Below are positions 48,005 to 59,863 of a stretch of DNA of 64,000 nt, one piece after another; position 1 is the stretch's first letter, and each line of letters opens with the position of its first letter. This stretch comes from Calendula officinalis (lineage: Eukaryota > Streptophyta > Magnoliopsida > Asterales > Asteraceae), in NCBI GenBank assembly GCA_963853835.1, contig OY970832.1, positions 31,012,208 through 31,076,207 on the forward strand, written 5' to 3'. The notes beneath the pieces are model-generated. The model did not search any database. It saw only the letters and a list, made by a program, of their open reading frames with translations, and was not told where the DNA came from. The translations under genes and the position numbers were made by a program.

Positions 48005-49449
48005 CATAATGACCATCACGTATTCACGTGTACATCGATGGCTTAACATTGTAGATAGATTGGCCTTAAATGGATTTTAAATTTCAGTGGCCTAACATTG
48101 TAGATAGATGTGCCTTAAATGGGCTTTTAAACTTGAAGCATTATATTGAAAAGGAAAAATGGGCCAGTAAACAATGTAGGCATTGAAATCAACATTATCA
48201 AGCTGTGAAAAGGAAACAAAAGAAAAAATTGTAATATAGTATGTAAGTGAAGCATGAGGTGTTAACTAGGAAGGATGAAGTGGCGTCCACTGTTCATGTA
48301 CTTTGGCAAATGTAATACTTCGTATAGTAAATGTATATATTTGAGAGTTTCTAAACATTTAAGTAGGCAAAGAACTAAAAAATATTATATATAATCAATA
48401 TCTTCATAACAAATCACATCACCCTACTACTTGTCAGAATTGGAACGGCTATTGTACAGTGAGTGCGCTTGAGGGAAAAAATATCATAATAAATCAAATC
48501 ACATCACCGTACTACTAATATTTGAGTTTCTTTTTAATATTTATTTAATCTGATAATAGTATCCTAATATCAAAAAAAAAAATATTGAAATTTTATATTA
48601 CGCACAAAAATTTAAGTAGTGGCATGTGCCACCGTGTGCTACCCTACAAATCCGCCCCTAATTGTGTCTTGGTTACCTTAGGTTAAATGTGTCCAGGTTC
48701 GGATTGATTTTTCTGACCCGAAATTCTTAACAGGTAGGGTTCGGGTTGACTGATTCCAACCCGAGTACCCGACAACCTGGACAACCCGAACTCACTAACC
48801 CGAACTCGACTTGATTTCCATCCCTAAACTAAAGATCGCTTTCGATGTTCCAATATTTTGTAAAATCGTCAATAAGGTGTTGCTAATATGAGAGTATTAA
48901 TTTTATGGAAGGGGGTGTTAGAAGTGTAAACGAAACTTCAAGGTCTAGTTGTAATTAACAAAAAATATGGTAGTTATCGGTTACTTTTGTGGTTAATTGT
49001 TATTGTATGACTACCATATTGATTGGTTTCATCTCTTCCTAAAGTCTGTATATATATCCGATGTAAGTATGGAATTGAACTATGCATGTTGAATATAATT
49101 ATATGATTGAAAAGTCAAACTCTTATTCTTGTATTTAAGTGCATCGTTTCAATATATGGGGCATTTCTTCTGTTATATTAAGTTACTAGCTACATAACCC
49201 GTCCGATGGACGGGTATGCTTCAAAATTTTTTATGTAGAAAAATCCCAACAAAAGCTTAATAATATATAAAAATGACATAATAATGCTGTAGCTGTAATG
49301 AAGAATTGATAGGAAAATCGATACATTAAAAAATGTTACATAAAATTTACAAACGAAATAAGACTTCTTTGTAAACTACATTTGCTGATTTTCTTCCCCG
49401 TGTGACCTGGTGGGGTAAGCGGTTCAACAACTGGCGACCCGTTGACCCG
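48005..49449. other. Intergenic sequence, no gene recognised
   Basis: AT-rich. A direct repeat of 'gcctaacattgtagatagat' variants lies at about 48040-48115, 'acccgaac' words at 48700-48810, and a transposon-like 'acccgtccgatggacgggt' palindrome at 49197-49215. No coding region is supported. Confidence 0.55.
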
Positions 49450-51552
49450 TTAAAACCTGGAATTAAAAAATAAAATTAAAACCCTAGTAGTCTCCATCAT
49501 CATCCAAATCAGACATCCAGACGCCTTGCTCACTTTCACGCTCGGACGTTTCAGGCTTTCTGCATCTGCTTCGAACGTTTCTGATCTAGCACCGGCCTTC
49601 ACCGTGTTTACCATCGTCCACCGGCGACCACAGGGATCAACCGGCCACCACTGTCACAAGGTAATTTGTTTTCTCGATTCGATTTTCTTGCTGCTTGTTT
49701 CGATTTGTTTGCTGCTCGATTCAATTTGTTTCCTGCTCGTTTCAATTTGTAAAATGAATCTTGTTGACTTGTATTTTGTTGAGATTTGATTTGAATCTTG
49801 CTCTTGAGATTTGTTTGCTGCTCAATGCGAAGATTGAGATTTGTTTGCTGCTCAATTTGATTTAAATCTTGCTCTGATTTGTTTGCTGCTCAAAAAAATG
49901 CCGTAATTAATCCCTGATTCATTGCCCTATATTTTTGGTTATATTTAATTGTTTTCAAAGGAAAGAATCAAATCTAATTAAATTGTCTAATTTGACTGTT
50001 CGCTCGAATAGGAAGATTACTTCCCCGTAAAATATGGCAACATCTCCCGAAATGTTGTGCTGTTTCTGCCCTGCACCTGTAAGGCAGTTTCTTGAGATAG
50101 TTGTGAATATGAAGTTCGATGAAGAACCGAATTATTCAAAACTAATTTCTTTATTCGAGGGTCTGTTAGGCCCTAATCCTGCAATTAGGCCAATTAACAC
50201 AGATGGTGCTCAAAAGGTGATCCAAATTTTTTATGATTGTGTATTTTTTCATAAATATGTCGATGAAAGAGTGACTTATTTATTTTTGTTAATTATTTGA
50301 ATTTAGATTATATTTCAAGTTGGTCAAAAACGGGGTAGATTGAATCTTGATGAGGAAGATGAAGCACAGCCTACAAAGAAAATCCGAATGGGAGTTCCTG
50401 CAACACAATGGGTTTCAATTTACAATGCCAGACAACCAATGAAACAGAGGTCAAAGTCAAACCATCTCTTGTTATTTATTTATTTATTTATTTTTAATAA
50501 TGGATTTTAACAATTATATAATGTTTGGTGTTTAGGTATCATTACAATGTTGCAGATGGTAGATTGAGCCAACACGTTGAAAGAGGAAATGCTGATGGTT
50601 TACTTATAAGCTGTGTTGCATCTTGTACAAACTTGTGGGCCCTAATAATGGATGCTGGGACCGGTTTCACAAGTCAAGTTTATGAGCTGTCACCTTTCTT
50701 CTTGCACAAGGTACATAATACACACACATATTTGATATTGTGATTTAACCACAATTTATTTATATTAATTTTGACATTTTTGTTGTAGGAATGGATAATG
50801 GAACAATGGGAGAAGAACTATTATATCAGTTCCATTGCTGGTGCTAACAATGGCAGCTCTCTTGTTGTAATGTCAAAAGGTTTGCTGCTTTCCGGGCGGG
50901 CCCACCAACTGTCTTTCTTTTTCTTTTTTTTTATAATTATATATTAATATTAATTAAAAAACTGTTTTTATGCAGGGACCCAGTATTCTCAACAATCATA
51001 CAAAGTAAGTGAATCGTTCCCTTTTAATTGGATAAATAAGAAATGGAGATAAGGGTTTCACGTGACTTCAATGGCAACTGCGGGTACCCGTTGGGGTATT
51101 GTTATGTCTCGAAACTCTGGATTCAGTGATCAGGTATATATATATTTATATCTGTATGCATTTTTTTTAATTTACAAATAATAAGTTCTTTTTGTTGGTT
51201 TTTGAAGGTGGTTGAGCTTGATTTTCTTTATCCGAGTGAGGGGATTCATAGGCGGTGGGATAACGGTTACCGTATAACATCAACAGCTGCCACGTGGGAC
51301 CAAACTGCCTTAATTTTGAGTGTTCCCCGTCGTTAGCCTGGTGATGAAACACAGGAAACTTTACGTACATCCCAGTTTCCAAGCACTCATGTTAAGGTTT
51401 AAAAAAATAAAAATTAAATACTTAATTTGTTTTAAAAGTTAAAATAGATATGGAATTTGATTGGATTCATGTTCTGGTTTGAAAATGTGCAGGAGAAGTG
51501 GGCGAAAAATCTGTATGTTGCTTGCATTTGCTATGGAAGAACTGTGTCTTGA
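49450..51552 (+). pseudogene. 5'-truncated MLK/PPK casein-kinase-like pseudogene
   Basis: The exons read as the C-terminal third of plant MUT9-like/photoregulatory protein kinases (casein kinase 1 family), from ATSPEMLCCFCPAPVRQFLE through QVGQKRGRLNLDEEDEA, WIMEQWEKNYYISSIAGANN and CICYGRTVS. Exons: 50034-50216, 50307-50449, 50536-50710, 50789-50879, 50976-51133, 51208-51396 and 51493-51552, all with GT-AG borders. The catalytic kinase core (ATP loop, HRD, DFG) is absent upstream. Instead there is an unrelated leader exon ending CACAAG|GTAATTT at 49660 and a 25-bp-type 'tttgtttgctgctc' repeat in its intron (49685-49895). Two nonsense codons, TAA 51050-51052 and TAG 51334-51336, replace conserved codons. 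Kept introns mean a DNA-level duplication, not retroposition. Not expected to encode a kinase; it may still be transcribed. Confidence 0.85.
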
Positions 51553-51679
51553 AGCATGCCCACCCAGTCAACCCCGTGGTAAGGTGTTTGATTAAAAGAT
51601 AGACTTTTTTTAAGGTCAAATTTTTTGAATTGGCCATGTATTTAAACATTAAAATAAATTTTTAATGAAATTGCCATAA

Positions 51680-52680
51680 AGGCTGAACAGTTTGACTATT
51701 TACAGTCAAACAGTTTGACTTTATGGGTGTTAGATATTTTTAAAATAAAGTTTATGGTTTGACTACATATAGGAAGGACAGTTGACTTTTTTAAAGTCAA
51801 AATGATTTGATTAGCAACTTATTTAGATAATAAACACAATTTTAATGAAAATGATTTAAAGGTTGGCCAGTTTGACTAAAATCCAGAAACTGTTTGACTG
51901 GATATAGTCATATAGTTTAAACTATATGCAGTCAAAAAGTTTGACATTAAACTGTGTAAATAAATTTAAACCGTCCTAAAAATAATTTTAATGAACTTGG
52001 TATATCTCTAGAACAGTTTGACTTTTTACAGTCAACAATCGTGAGGTTAATAAGTCAAAGATTTTAAACTATATCCACAATTGGTGGTGGTTTTAAACTG
52101 TTTAAACTATTATGCTTCAAAAAGTTCGACTTCATATTAAATAAACTTAAGAGAATTAAATGCAAGAACTGCTCCTATAGCATGGACAGTTTGACTTTTT
52201 AAAGTCAAACTTTGTTGATAAAATTTTAATATAAATTTTACTTCTTTTTTTATTTAAAAAATTGGTAATACTTTTTGTTTAATTTGAACAGTTTATCTAT
52301 AGCATGGACAATTTGACTTTTTATGGTGCAACCAAACAGTACTCACAATGCAGTCAAAAAGTCTGACTATTTAAAGTCAAACTGACTCAAATTAAAAGAA
52401 TATGTTTAATTAAATTGATTTAAAGGACTTACAGTTTGACTTTTACAGTCACACTTTTTGGCTGCATGGTGAGTACTGTTTGGATGCACCATAATTTTGA
52501 GTAATGTTTTTCAAAAGCCCGATTGATTAATTAATTTTAATTTTCTTTTTATTTAAAAAACTGGTAATACTTTTTGTTTAATCGAACAGTGTATCTATAG
52601 CATGGACAGTTTGACTTTTTAGAGTCAAACTGATTTAAATCAAAACAATCGGTTTAATGATTGTGATTTTAAGGTTGGAC
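51680..52680. repeat. Field of TTGACT/AGTCAA palindromes
   Basis: About 20 TTGACT or AGTCAA hexamers occur in ~950 bp, many paired as palindromes such as CAGTTTGACTTTTTAAAGTC. 'atagcatggaca' precedes three of them (about 52178, 52298 and 52598). An 80-90 bp block with 'ttggtaatactttttgttta' is directly repeated (about 52235-52320 and 52540-52625). A ~48 bp inverted pair ('ttatggtgcaaccaaacag' near 52320 and its complement near 52492) frames the space between. No coding content. Confidence 0.85.
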
Positions 52681-53700
52681 AGTTTTACCAAGATGTTATA
52701 CTTTTTAAACACAGTTTTTAATTGCTGGTTTCTCTATAAATTTATTATGACAGTACACATAGTTTTAATAATTAAAAAAGGCCAAACAAACTTTCAATTT
52801 GATACCGTCTGGAAACATTTAATAGATAATGAAATCAATTCTTAAATCGAATGTTAAACGTATTTCTTAATGGATTCCTCATTTTTATAAAATTGTTAAG
52901 CAATCCTTGCAAAAATTGTTTAGAAATTACCTTTCAATTGATGAACTTGTTGACTTTCTGCAGATAGTGTACCTGCAAGCACATGAATTAAATAAAAAAA
53001 GATTAACAATTAGTAAAGAGTTGGCATACAACAACTTCTCATATGGCTGCGTTTAATAAAATAGAGACGAAGAAGATGTACCTTGAGTTACGGCAGAATG
53101 TAGTTGCAGGTTTGTAATTTTGTAGAATGATCCGTAGTGTATGTTAACTTTAAATAGGGATGGATGGGTATATGATTTTAAAATCGGGTATTAGTAATTG
53201 ATTGACAAAAAAAAGGGAAAAGATTATGATGGCAATTGGTTCAAAAGGAATGAACATTAATTGGTTTTATTCGTTGCCTATAATACAGGGATTGAATAGG
53301 TTACCTTTTGTCGACTAAATACGAAGCATGGAAGGTTTCATTGGCTGTGTTAGTTCCGGATTTTATTCAATGATGAATTGTTTCCATAAAGCCATTCGAA
53401 GACAAATTATGCAGGTACAAAAAATACCATATTTGAATCCCATAATATCAGGAAATTCATTAACTGATATTGGATTCTGTTTAATTGAATGTTGACAAAA
53501 TCGTGGACAGGTGGACCAATTGGTGAATTACGGGTGGCATTCTTCGCCAATCAAATTCGTCCGTCGTGATGATGTGGCAAATGGTAAACAAATGTAGTTG
53601 CATATATAGTTTAAGATTACGTGATTTAATCTTCCGCTTCCAACACGGGGTGGAATAAGAATTAAAAAAAAAGAAAACACTTTGGAGCACATTAAGTTTT
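52681..53700. other. Intergenic sequence, no gene recognised
   Basis: AT-rich spacer between the palindrome field and the 3' end of the minus-strand lectin gene. No supported coding region. Confidence 0.55.
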
Positions 53701-53706
53701 ACTTCA

Positions 53707-53712
53707 TTTATT
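53707..53712 (-). terminator. Polyadenylation signal AATAAA of the lectin gene
   Basis: Minus-strand AATAAA (plus TTTATT) about 210 bases beyond the lectin stop codon; a plausible near-upstream element for poly(A) addition. Confidence 0.5.
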
Positions 53713-53922
53713 GATAGTTTCTCACGTTGCATAAAGATACAAGTGGTTCCTAAATTATTGCTGACACATACATCCTGAAAGAAACACAAACATTTATTTA
53801 AAAACACACATGAAGACTTGCACAAGATACTCGAAAGAAAGACTCGGTAAGATACTCGAGATTATTAAAGACGACTCCTCATCAGGAAATCTCTTAAGGA
53901 CAAACATTTTCCCCAATTTATC

Positions 53923-56911
53923 TCAAATTGCACCTTTCAAATAGACGCCAATACTATCGATATAATAACCAGCAAGGCCATAAAATCCTGCAAATGAACT
54001 GTTCGACCATGGTACTGAGAAAGGCGTCCCTCTTGCTTGACCAAAAGGTCCATGGGTTCCTTTGTTAGTCACAAATGATATTGATGATATTATTGTGTAA
54101 CCAGCATAAGTTCCCTCTGACACCGCAACCGTCCCATTTATACCAGTTATTTCCTCATCATCCGCAAATGTTACCTGAGTTACAAGGAAAAATGTAAAGG
54201 ACAAAATAATAAACACATAATCCAATGGTTGTATAACTTTTGAACTCTTTACCTCAGAAACCTGATCTCCACCATTCCACCCACCAAACTTCCCAGCGGT
54301 GGATATTACCCCATTATATTCTGTGGTGAACATAAGAGAGTATGTGAGACTGCCATGATCAATGGTTATCTTCTTCAAAAGGTGATTCTTCTCAAGTTTA
54401 AAAGACCACACATTTTGCGGACCACCGGTTTGGGTGGTTCCCCATGTTCCAACCCTCGTTATTTTCTCATCAGCTTTCATGTAGACGCCAATGCTATCAA
54501 TATAATAACTAGCAAGCCCATAAAATCCTGCAAAAGAACCATCAGCCCATGCTACTGAGAATGGCGTCCCTTTCAATTGACCAAAAGGTCCATGGGTTCT
54601 TTTGTTCGTCACAAATGATATTGATGCTATTATTGTGTAACCAGCATAAGTTCCCTCTGATACAGCAACCGTTCCATTGATGCCAGTTATTTCCTCATCA
54701 CCCTCGAATGTTACCTGAGTTACAACGGTATATGTAAAAACAAAAATATTAACAAAATGTAGTATAAATAAGTAATATGCATAGATATATTATACATTAA
54801 ATAAATTATGTGCGGGGACTTTTGAGTCATGGGAACATACATGTAAGATCTATATTTAAATAAACACGAATTTATTTAAAATAGTAAGTGTGTTGTCTAA
54901 AAATTAAGTATTGCTAATTTGTGGAGATTCTAATTCATGTATTATATACACTAAAGATATAGATTATAGATTTTAGAGAAATAAACAAATAATGGCTGTG
55001 TACGTGCAACTTAAGAACTCTTTACCTCATAAACCGTATCTCCACCATTCCACCCACCAACCTTTGCAGAGGTGGATATTACCCCGTTATATTCAGTGGT
55101 GAACATAAGAGAGTATATGAGACTGCCATGATCAATGGTTATCTTCTTCAATTGATGATTTTTATCAAGGTTAAAAGACCAGACATTTTGTGGACTTCCG
55201 GGTTGGGTGGTTCCCCATGTTCCAACCTTCGTTATTTCATCATAGGGTTTCACGTAGATGCCAATGCTATCAATATAATAACCAGCAAGGCCATAAAATC
55301 CTGCAAATGGACCGTCAGCCCATGATACTGAGAAAGGCGTCCCTTTTACTTGACCAAAAGGTCCATGGGTTCCTTTGTTCGTCACAAATGATATTGATGA
55401 TATTATTGTGTAACCAGCGTAAGTTCCCTCTGATACCGAAACCGTTCCATTGATGGCAATTATTTCCTCATCCCCCGCTAATGTTACCTGAGTTACACCA
55501 GAAAACATTAACGCATAGAATATTATACATTAAATAAGTTATGTGCATGGGACTTCTCAGTCATGGGTACAAGACCTTAATAAATTAAATTTGTGACCTT
55601 TAGTAAGTCATTCACAACTTTTTATCACAATGCATGCGTAACTAAATGTATGTTGTTCACAGATCGGTAAATATTTTACATAGCTTTACGATTGATGCAA
55701 AACTATGAACCTTTGTTTATTAATAAACATATAATTAAATGGTTGTGTACGTGCAACTTGTGTAACTTAAGAAGTCTTTACCTCAGAAACCTGATCTCCA
55801 CCGTCCCACCCACCAACCTTCTCAGAGGTGGATGTTACACCATTATATTCCGTGGAGAACATTAGAGAGTATATGAGACTGCCATGATCAATGGTTATCT
55901 TCTTCAAAAGATGATTTTTTTCGAGTTTAAAAGACCAGACATTTTGCGGGCTTCCGGGTTGGGTAGTTCCCCATGTTCCAACCCTAATTCTATTCTCATA
56001 GGGTTTCATGTAGACGCCAATGCTATCAATATAATAACCAGCAAGGCCATAAAATCCTGCAAATGAACCATCGGCCCATGGTACAGTGAAAATAGACTCC
56101 AATGCTTGACCAAAAGGTCCATGTGTCCTCTTGTTTGTAACAAAGGATAGTGACGAAATGACTGTATAACCACCTTTCGTACCAACGGTTCCATTAATAC
56201 CAGTTATTTCCTCATCGACATCAAATGTGACCTGGATTTGCAAATAGAAATATTATGTATGTTTTAAGAAATGATTAAAAATATGTAGAGTTCAGATATG
56301 TTCACCTCGGAAACAGTTTCTCCACCATTCCAACCACCAACTTTGTCAGAAGTGTGCGAAACACCATTGTATTGAGTGGTGAACATGAGAGAGTATATCA
56401 CATCACCATGATCAATTGTGATCGATTTTAGCTTATGATATTGCTCGAGTTTAAATGACCAAACATTTTGCGGACTTCCGGCTTGGGTGGTTCCCCAAGT
56501 TCCTACTCGCATAATACCTGCTACTTTGAAAATTAATATTCCATCATAAAAAAAATTGATATACGTAATACATGAACATTACGCCTAAGTCTTAATGATA
56601 TCAATTCATGTGAAAATAATAAATAGTTAGAAAGATGCATGGCCACAAATGGGTATATTTATGTTGATATAGGGTTCAATCTTAGGAACTTCACAAGTTT
56701 TCGCTTTCGCCGAAGGAGAACAAACTCTGGCCAGTACGATATCCCATTGTAGTTGACATATTTTGACATATTAATTTAGATAATATATTAGCCTTTGATT
56801 ATGGTTCAAGGTTTTAAAGGTAGTTTATGATTCATGAATGACAATCAAATGGCTCAGATATAGTTCATTGTTTGAATATAAAAGTAACATTAGAGGCGTA
56901 CCTGGTTCCAT
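53923..56911 (-). CDS. Four-domain jacalin-related lectin
   Basis: Carbohydrate-binding beta-prism lectin, probably mannose-type and cytosolic or nuclear, since no signal peptide follows the start (MEPGIMRVGTWG). Exons on the minus strand: 56911-56902 (ATG plus 10 coding bases), 56517-56306, 56231-55782, 55487-55026, 54714-54253 and 54174-53923. They sum to 1848 bases, 615 residues plus TGA, all in frame with GT-AG borders. Four jacalin domains each run from VGTWGTTQPGSPQNVWSF to YYIDSIGVY; each ends with the ligand-loop motif GxxxD (GYYID). Each domain is split by an intron after VSEV or VYEV. The two 462-bp exons are near-identical repeats. Jacalin lectins often act in stress and defence; that role here is inference. 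No nonsense codons are seen. Confidence 0.88.
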
Positions 56912-57870
56912 TGACTTAAATTGCAAAACGTTCCTGTGTATCAAATAAATGAACGTTATAATAGTATGATAGAAACCACGATTAGAGAAAATACAATAAA
57001 TATGGCGCCAAGTGAGTTTTATAAAATATGTGAATACACTAGAGAATAAAATACAAAGAATCCTCCGATTGCAACACAAGGGATTGCTAGACATGCATAA
57101 AATTTTGACAAAATTAATGTTCTTCAATTTCAAATCATTGTAATTAAATATACAATCAAGAGTAAGAGTGGAACACAGATATACTAAGGGGTTGTTTGAG
57201 AAAACTTATTTATAAAGGCGTACAAACTTATTTTAGTGTAAATAATTAAACTATATTTATACGCGAATAAGCCATTTAAATAAGTTTTCCTAAACAACCC
57301 TGAAAACGGTTTTGTGTGTAGGTGTTTAGGGAAGAGTATATCGATCCGTCTAAAGAGAATCATGGGTTAAAGTTACGAAATCCTATGAGAACAAATGTTC
57401 AACACAACTCGATTCACTAAAGCTTGTGTCAATGGTTACACCAACTGATATTTTAATTTTTTGTTAAATCAACGACATGTTGGCTGACACTTCAACTGAC
57501 ACACTCATATCAAAAATAGTCATTCAATTAATATTTTATATATAAATTACACACAAAATAGTGATGATTAATATCGAAGATCATGAGGTTCAAATTTGAA
57601 AGAATGTACGGCTTAGCCTAGAAAATAAAAATAGCTCAGTATTTGTAACGTGAGGCTGTAAACTGAATAACAACTGTAAACAGCTCAAGCTTTAGTAGGT
57701 CAAAACTTAAGCTGATCTTATCTTTTTCTCTCTTAAATACAAAATTTCCACACAATTAAATACCACAAGGTAAGTATGTACAAAAATGTAAGCCCACCGT
57801 ACCTGATTAGATTTCAAGTAGAAGACCACTTTTCTGTATCTCTCAAGTAGCACTGAGTTTTGGTTGTGGG
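56912..57870 (-). promoter_or_regulatory. 5' UTR exons and leader intron of the lectin gene
   Basis: Minus-strand donor ATCTAATCAG|GTACGG at about 57802 ends an untranslated exon. The next exon begins at 56933 after ATACACAG and contains the ATG at 56911. The leader intron is about 870 bp and holds a short hAT-like MITE (57188-57300). Confidence 0.6.
57188..57300. mobile_element. hAT-like MITE (113 bp)
   Basis: Terminal inverted repeats of ~24 bp: GGGGTTGTTTGAGAAAACTT at the left and its near complement AAGTTTTCCTAAACAACCC at the right, around a short AT-rich core. No clear 8-bp target duplication. Confidence 0.65.
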
Positions 57871-57894
57871 GAAATAGTGATCAGATTTGGTGAA

Positions 57895-57902
57895 TATATA
57901 TA
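57895..57902 (-). promoter_or_regulatory. TATA box of the lectin gene
   Basis: TATATATA on the minus strand, about 30 bases upstream of the likely start of the untranslated exon. Position fits a plant core promoter; start site not mapped. Confidence 0.55.
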
Positions 57903-57906
57903 GAGC

Positions 57907-58370
57907 AGGAGGTGATGAAAGGGGAACATATTATATTAATAATTGATGAGATTAAATAAATGAATTGTACAACTGCATTTAAAACGTGTATTTTTTTGTC
58001 CTGGTGTATTTATTGGTCGTCGCGATTTTAATATCACGAACGTGCATTTTTCAATTTGTCTCGCTCTAAATTTACACTTAGCAGAAAAATATTATTATAA
58101 AAATAATTAGACAAGTGTGTCTAAATCAAAAAGATAGTAGTTAATAACAATGATTCAGAGAGTTTGTTACCTTTTCTAGTAACTAAAAATGAAATTTTTT
58201 TAATATTTTTTGGGATAAAACCAAATTGGAAAAAATTGCAGTACATCCGTGGAAAAAATTGTAATACACCCTCAGATTAATGCTTTGAACTAGTATCTTA
58301 CTAATATATAATGCATTTAGACCTACCACATTAGGAAACTTTTAAGGACCTCCTTAAACTTAATTTTAAG
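57907..58370. other. Lectin upstream region
   Basis: AT-rich sequence with no coding region; it may hold regulatory sites for the lectin, none of which I can name. Confidence 0.5.
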
Positions 58371-58495
58371 GAGCTTTCCCCTTTTGTTACTTACTTCTCT
58401 GCCTTAAAAAAAATAAATCGCAGCTTTTAAGATTCGAACCCAGGACCTCTCCTAACTTAGGACTATGTGTTAACCACTTGCTCCACATTACATTT
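58371..58495 (-). mobile_element. tRNA-derived SINE head
   Basis: The minus strand has an A-box-like 'gtggagcaagtggttaaca' and a canonical B-box 'gggttcgaatc' about 50 bases later. The anticodon arm is not tRNA-like. Possible body continues toward 58260. Confidence 0.6.
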
Positions 58496-58589
58496 TATTT
58501 AAAACCACCCACACATCCCCTATTAACCTGTTACTCCAACCGATTTATCACTAACATTAACTATACCGCTTTAGTTATAGCAACAATTG

Positions 58590-58865
58590 ACTATACCAAA
58601 CTCATTTATAACCGAAAAGCATATATAATGGGCTGTATATCAACAATTTCTAGAAACAAAAGCCGTTTAATTTATAACCGAAAATCAAATTTTGACCATA
58701 CCAAAACCATTTTTTAACCGAAAATCCACTTTTGACCATAAATAAACAACCATCTACAATTCATGCAAAGCATTTTGGGATACAAAAATTTATAACCGAA
58801 AAGTATATATAACAGGCTATATATCAACAATTTCTAGAAACAATTTCCGTTTAATGTTTAGTGTC
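58590..58865 (+). repeat. Direct repeat pair, ~70 bp
   Basis: 'tataaccgaaaagcatatat' through 'caacaatttctagaaacaa' (58608-58666) recurs at about 58790-58845; 'ttataaccgaaaa' and 'ttttgaccata' also repeat between the copies. Confidence 0.75.
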
Positions 58866-59257
58866 CGGTTCATAACAAATATATATATATACAATCCATT
58901 GTCAAATTGTCATACCAACTTGAAATAACTATACATATTTCAACTAGCTACGTGTAAGCAACAAAGAAAACGTATTATTCATGATTATTAACAAAATCGG
59001 GAAACGTTTTTTAGTAAATGTTGAAATAATTACAGTCAAAGTAACAGCTTTGGACTTTTCTAAATAAGGAAACGTTTTTATGGTCTATTTTTGTAACGTC
59101 GTTGAATTGACTGTAATTAATATGAAGATATATGTCGCATGTTTACTTGGTCAATGATTAGGTGAATCCTTGATATTTACATTCATTTCGCCGTTTTTAA
59201 ATTTTTACGGCATTAACTGAAATTCGTCATTAAGGTGTACACATAACGTGCATTACG
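58866..59257. other. AT-rich spacer before the Sirevirus LTR
   Basis: No coding region or recognised repeat. Confidence 0.5.
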
Positions 59258-59765
59258 TGTTAAGGCAAAAAGCCTTGCCCCTTTGGATCTTAAGATAACA
59301 AAACAACCTAGACTAGCTTTGATTTCTATGTAGAATAATATAGCTAAGTTTAGGTCTGATACTGAGTGATCAGTATTGATACTCAGTATCAGTACTCAGT
59401 ATCAGATAGTGATACTGAGTACAAGGACTGAGTAGAAGGACTGAGTGATACTCAGTATAGTAACGGACTAAGATCAAATCCCTTGATCTTAGTCATTTTC
59501 CTTACTTAGTCCTTCGGTTACTCCTTTGCTCATCATGTAAGATCTCTATAACATTATAAATAGAGATCATCTTGCAAAGGAGTACTCACCAATTTACTTT
59601 ACACTTTCACATACTTGTAATTGATAAGTGGTATTGCTTTTCCGCAGCATACCACACTTAGTGGATTTGTACACCGACTCTAATACTGTGTTTTACACTT
59701 TAATTGTCTTTTGTATAAATCAACCTACTCATTAACTAACAAACCAGGGGTGTTGTGACCTAACA
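59258..59765 (+). mobile_element. 5' LTR of Sirevirus-type copia element (508 bp)
   Basis: Starts TGTTAAGGCAAAAAGCC and ends GACCTAACA, with imperfect TGTTA...TAACA ends and a primer-binding site 2 bases later. TATA box ATTATAAATAGAG near 59553. Five copies of CTCAGTA/TACTGAG cluster in about 59358-59457. The window ends before the 3' LTR, so neither target duplication nor LTR identity can be tested. Confidence 0.82.
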
Positions 59766-59767
59766 AC

Positions 59768-59779
59768 TGATATCAGAGC
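59768..59779 (+). promoter_or_regulatory. Primer-binding site of Sirevirus element
   Basis: TGATATCAGAGC, differing at one base from the initiator tRNA-Met site TGGTATCAGAGC. Confidence 0.85.
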
Positions 59780-59863
59780 AGGCTAAATAAACTCTTATTT
59801 AGTCGATCTATAACCCTGACAGCCATTTCCTACATCTATCCCTCCAACACTCAAAAATCCAAA

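Noticed and set aside
50034..50300. Short standalone open frame starting MATSPEMLC as a novel small gene
   Set aside because: It is the first remaining exon of the truncated MLK/PPK-like pseudogene; the codons after 50216 are intron.
53923..54612. A single uninterrupted 229-codon lectin open frame
   Set aside because: It reads through a 78 bp intron with GT-AG borders that align with the other lectin introns; the spliced model is preferred, and retention is listed as a finding.
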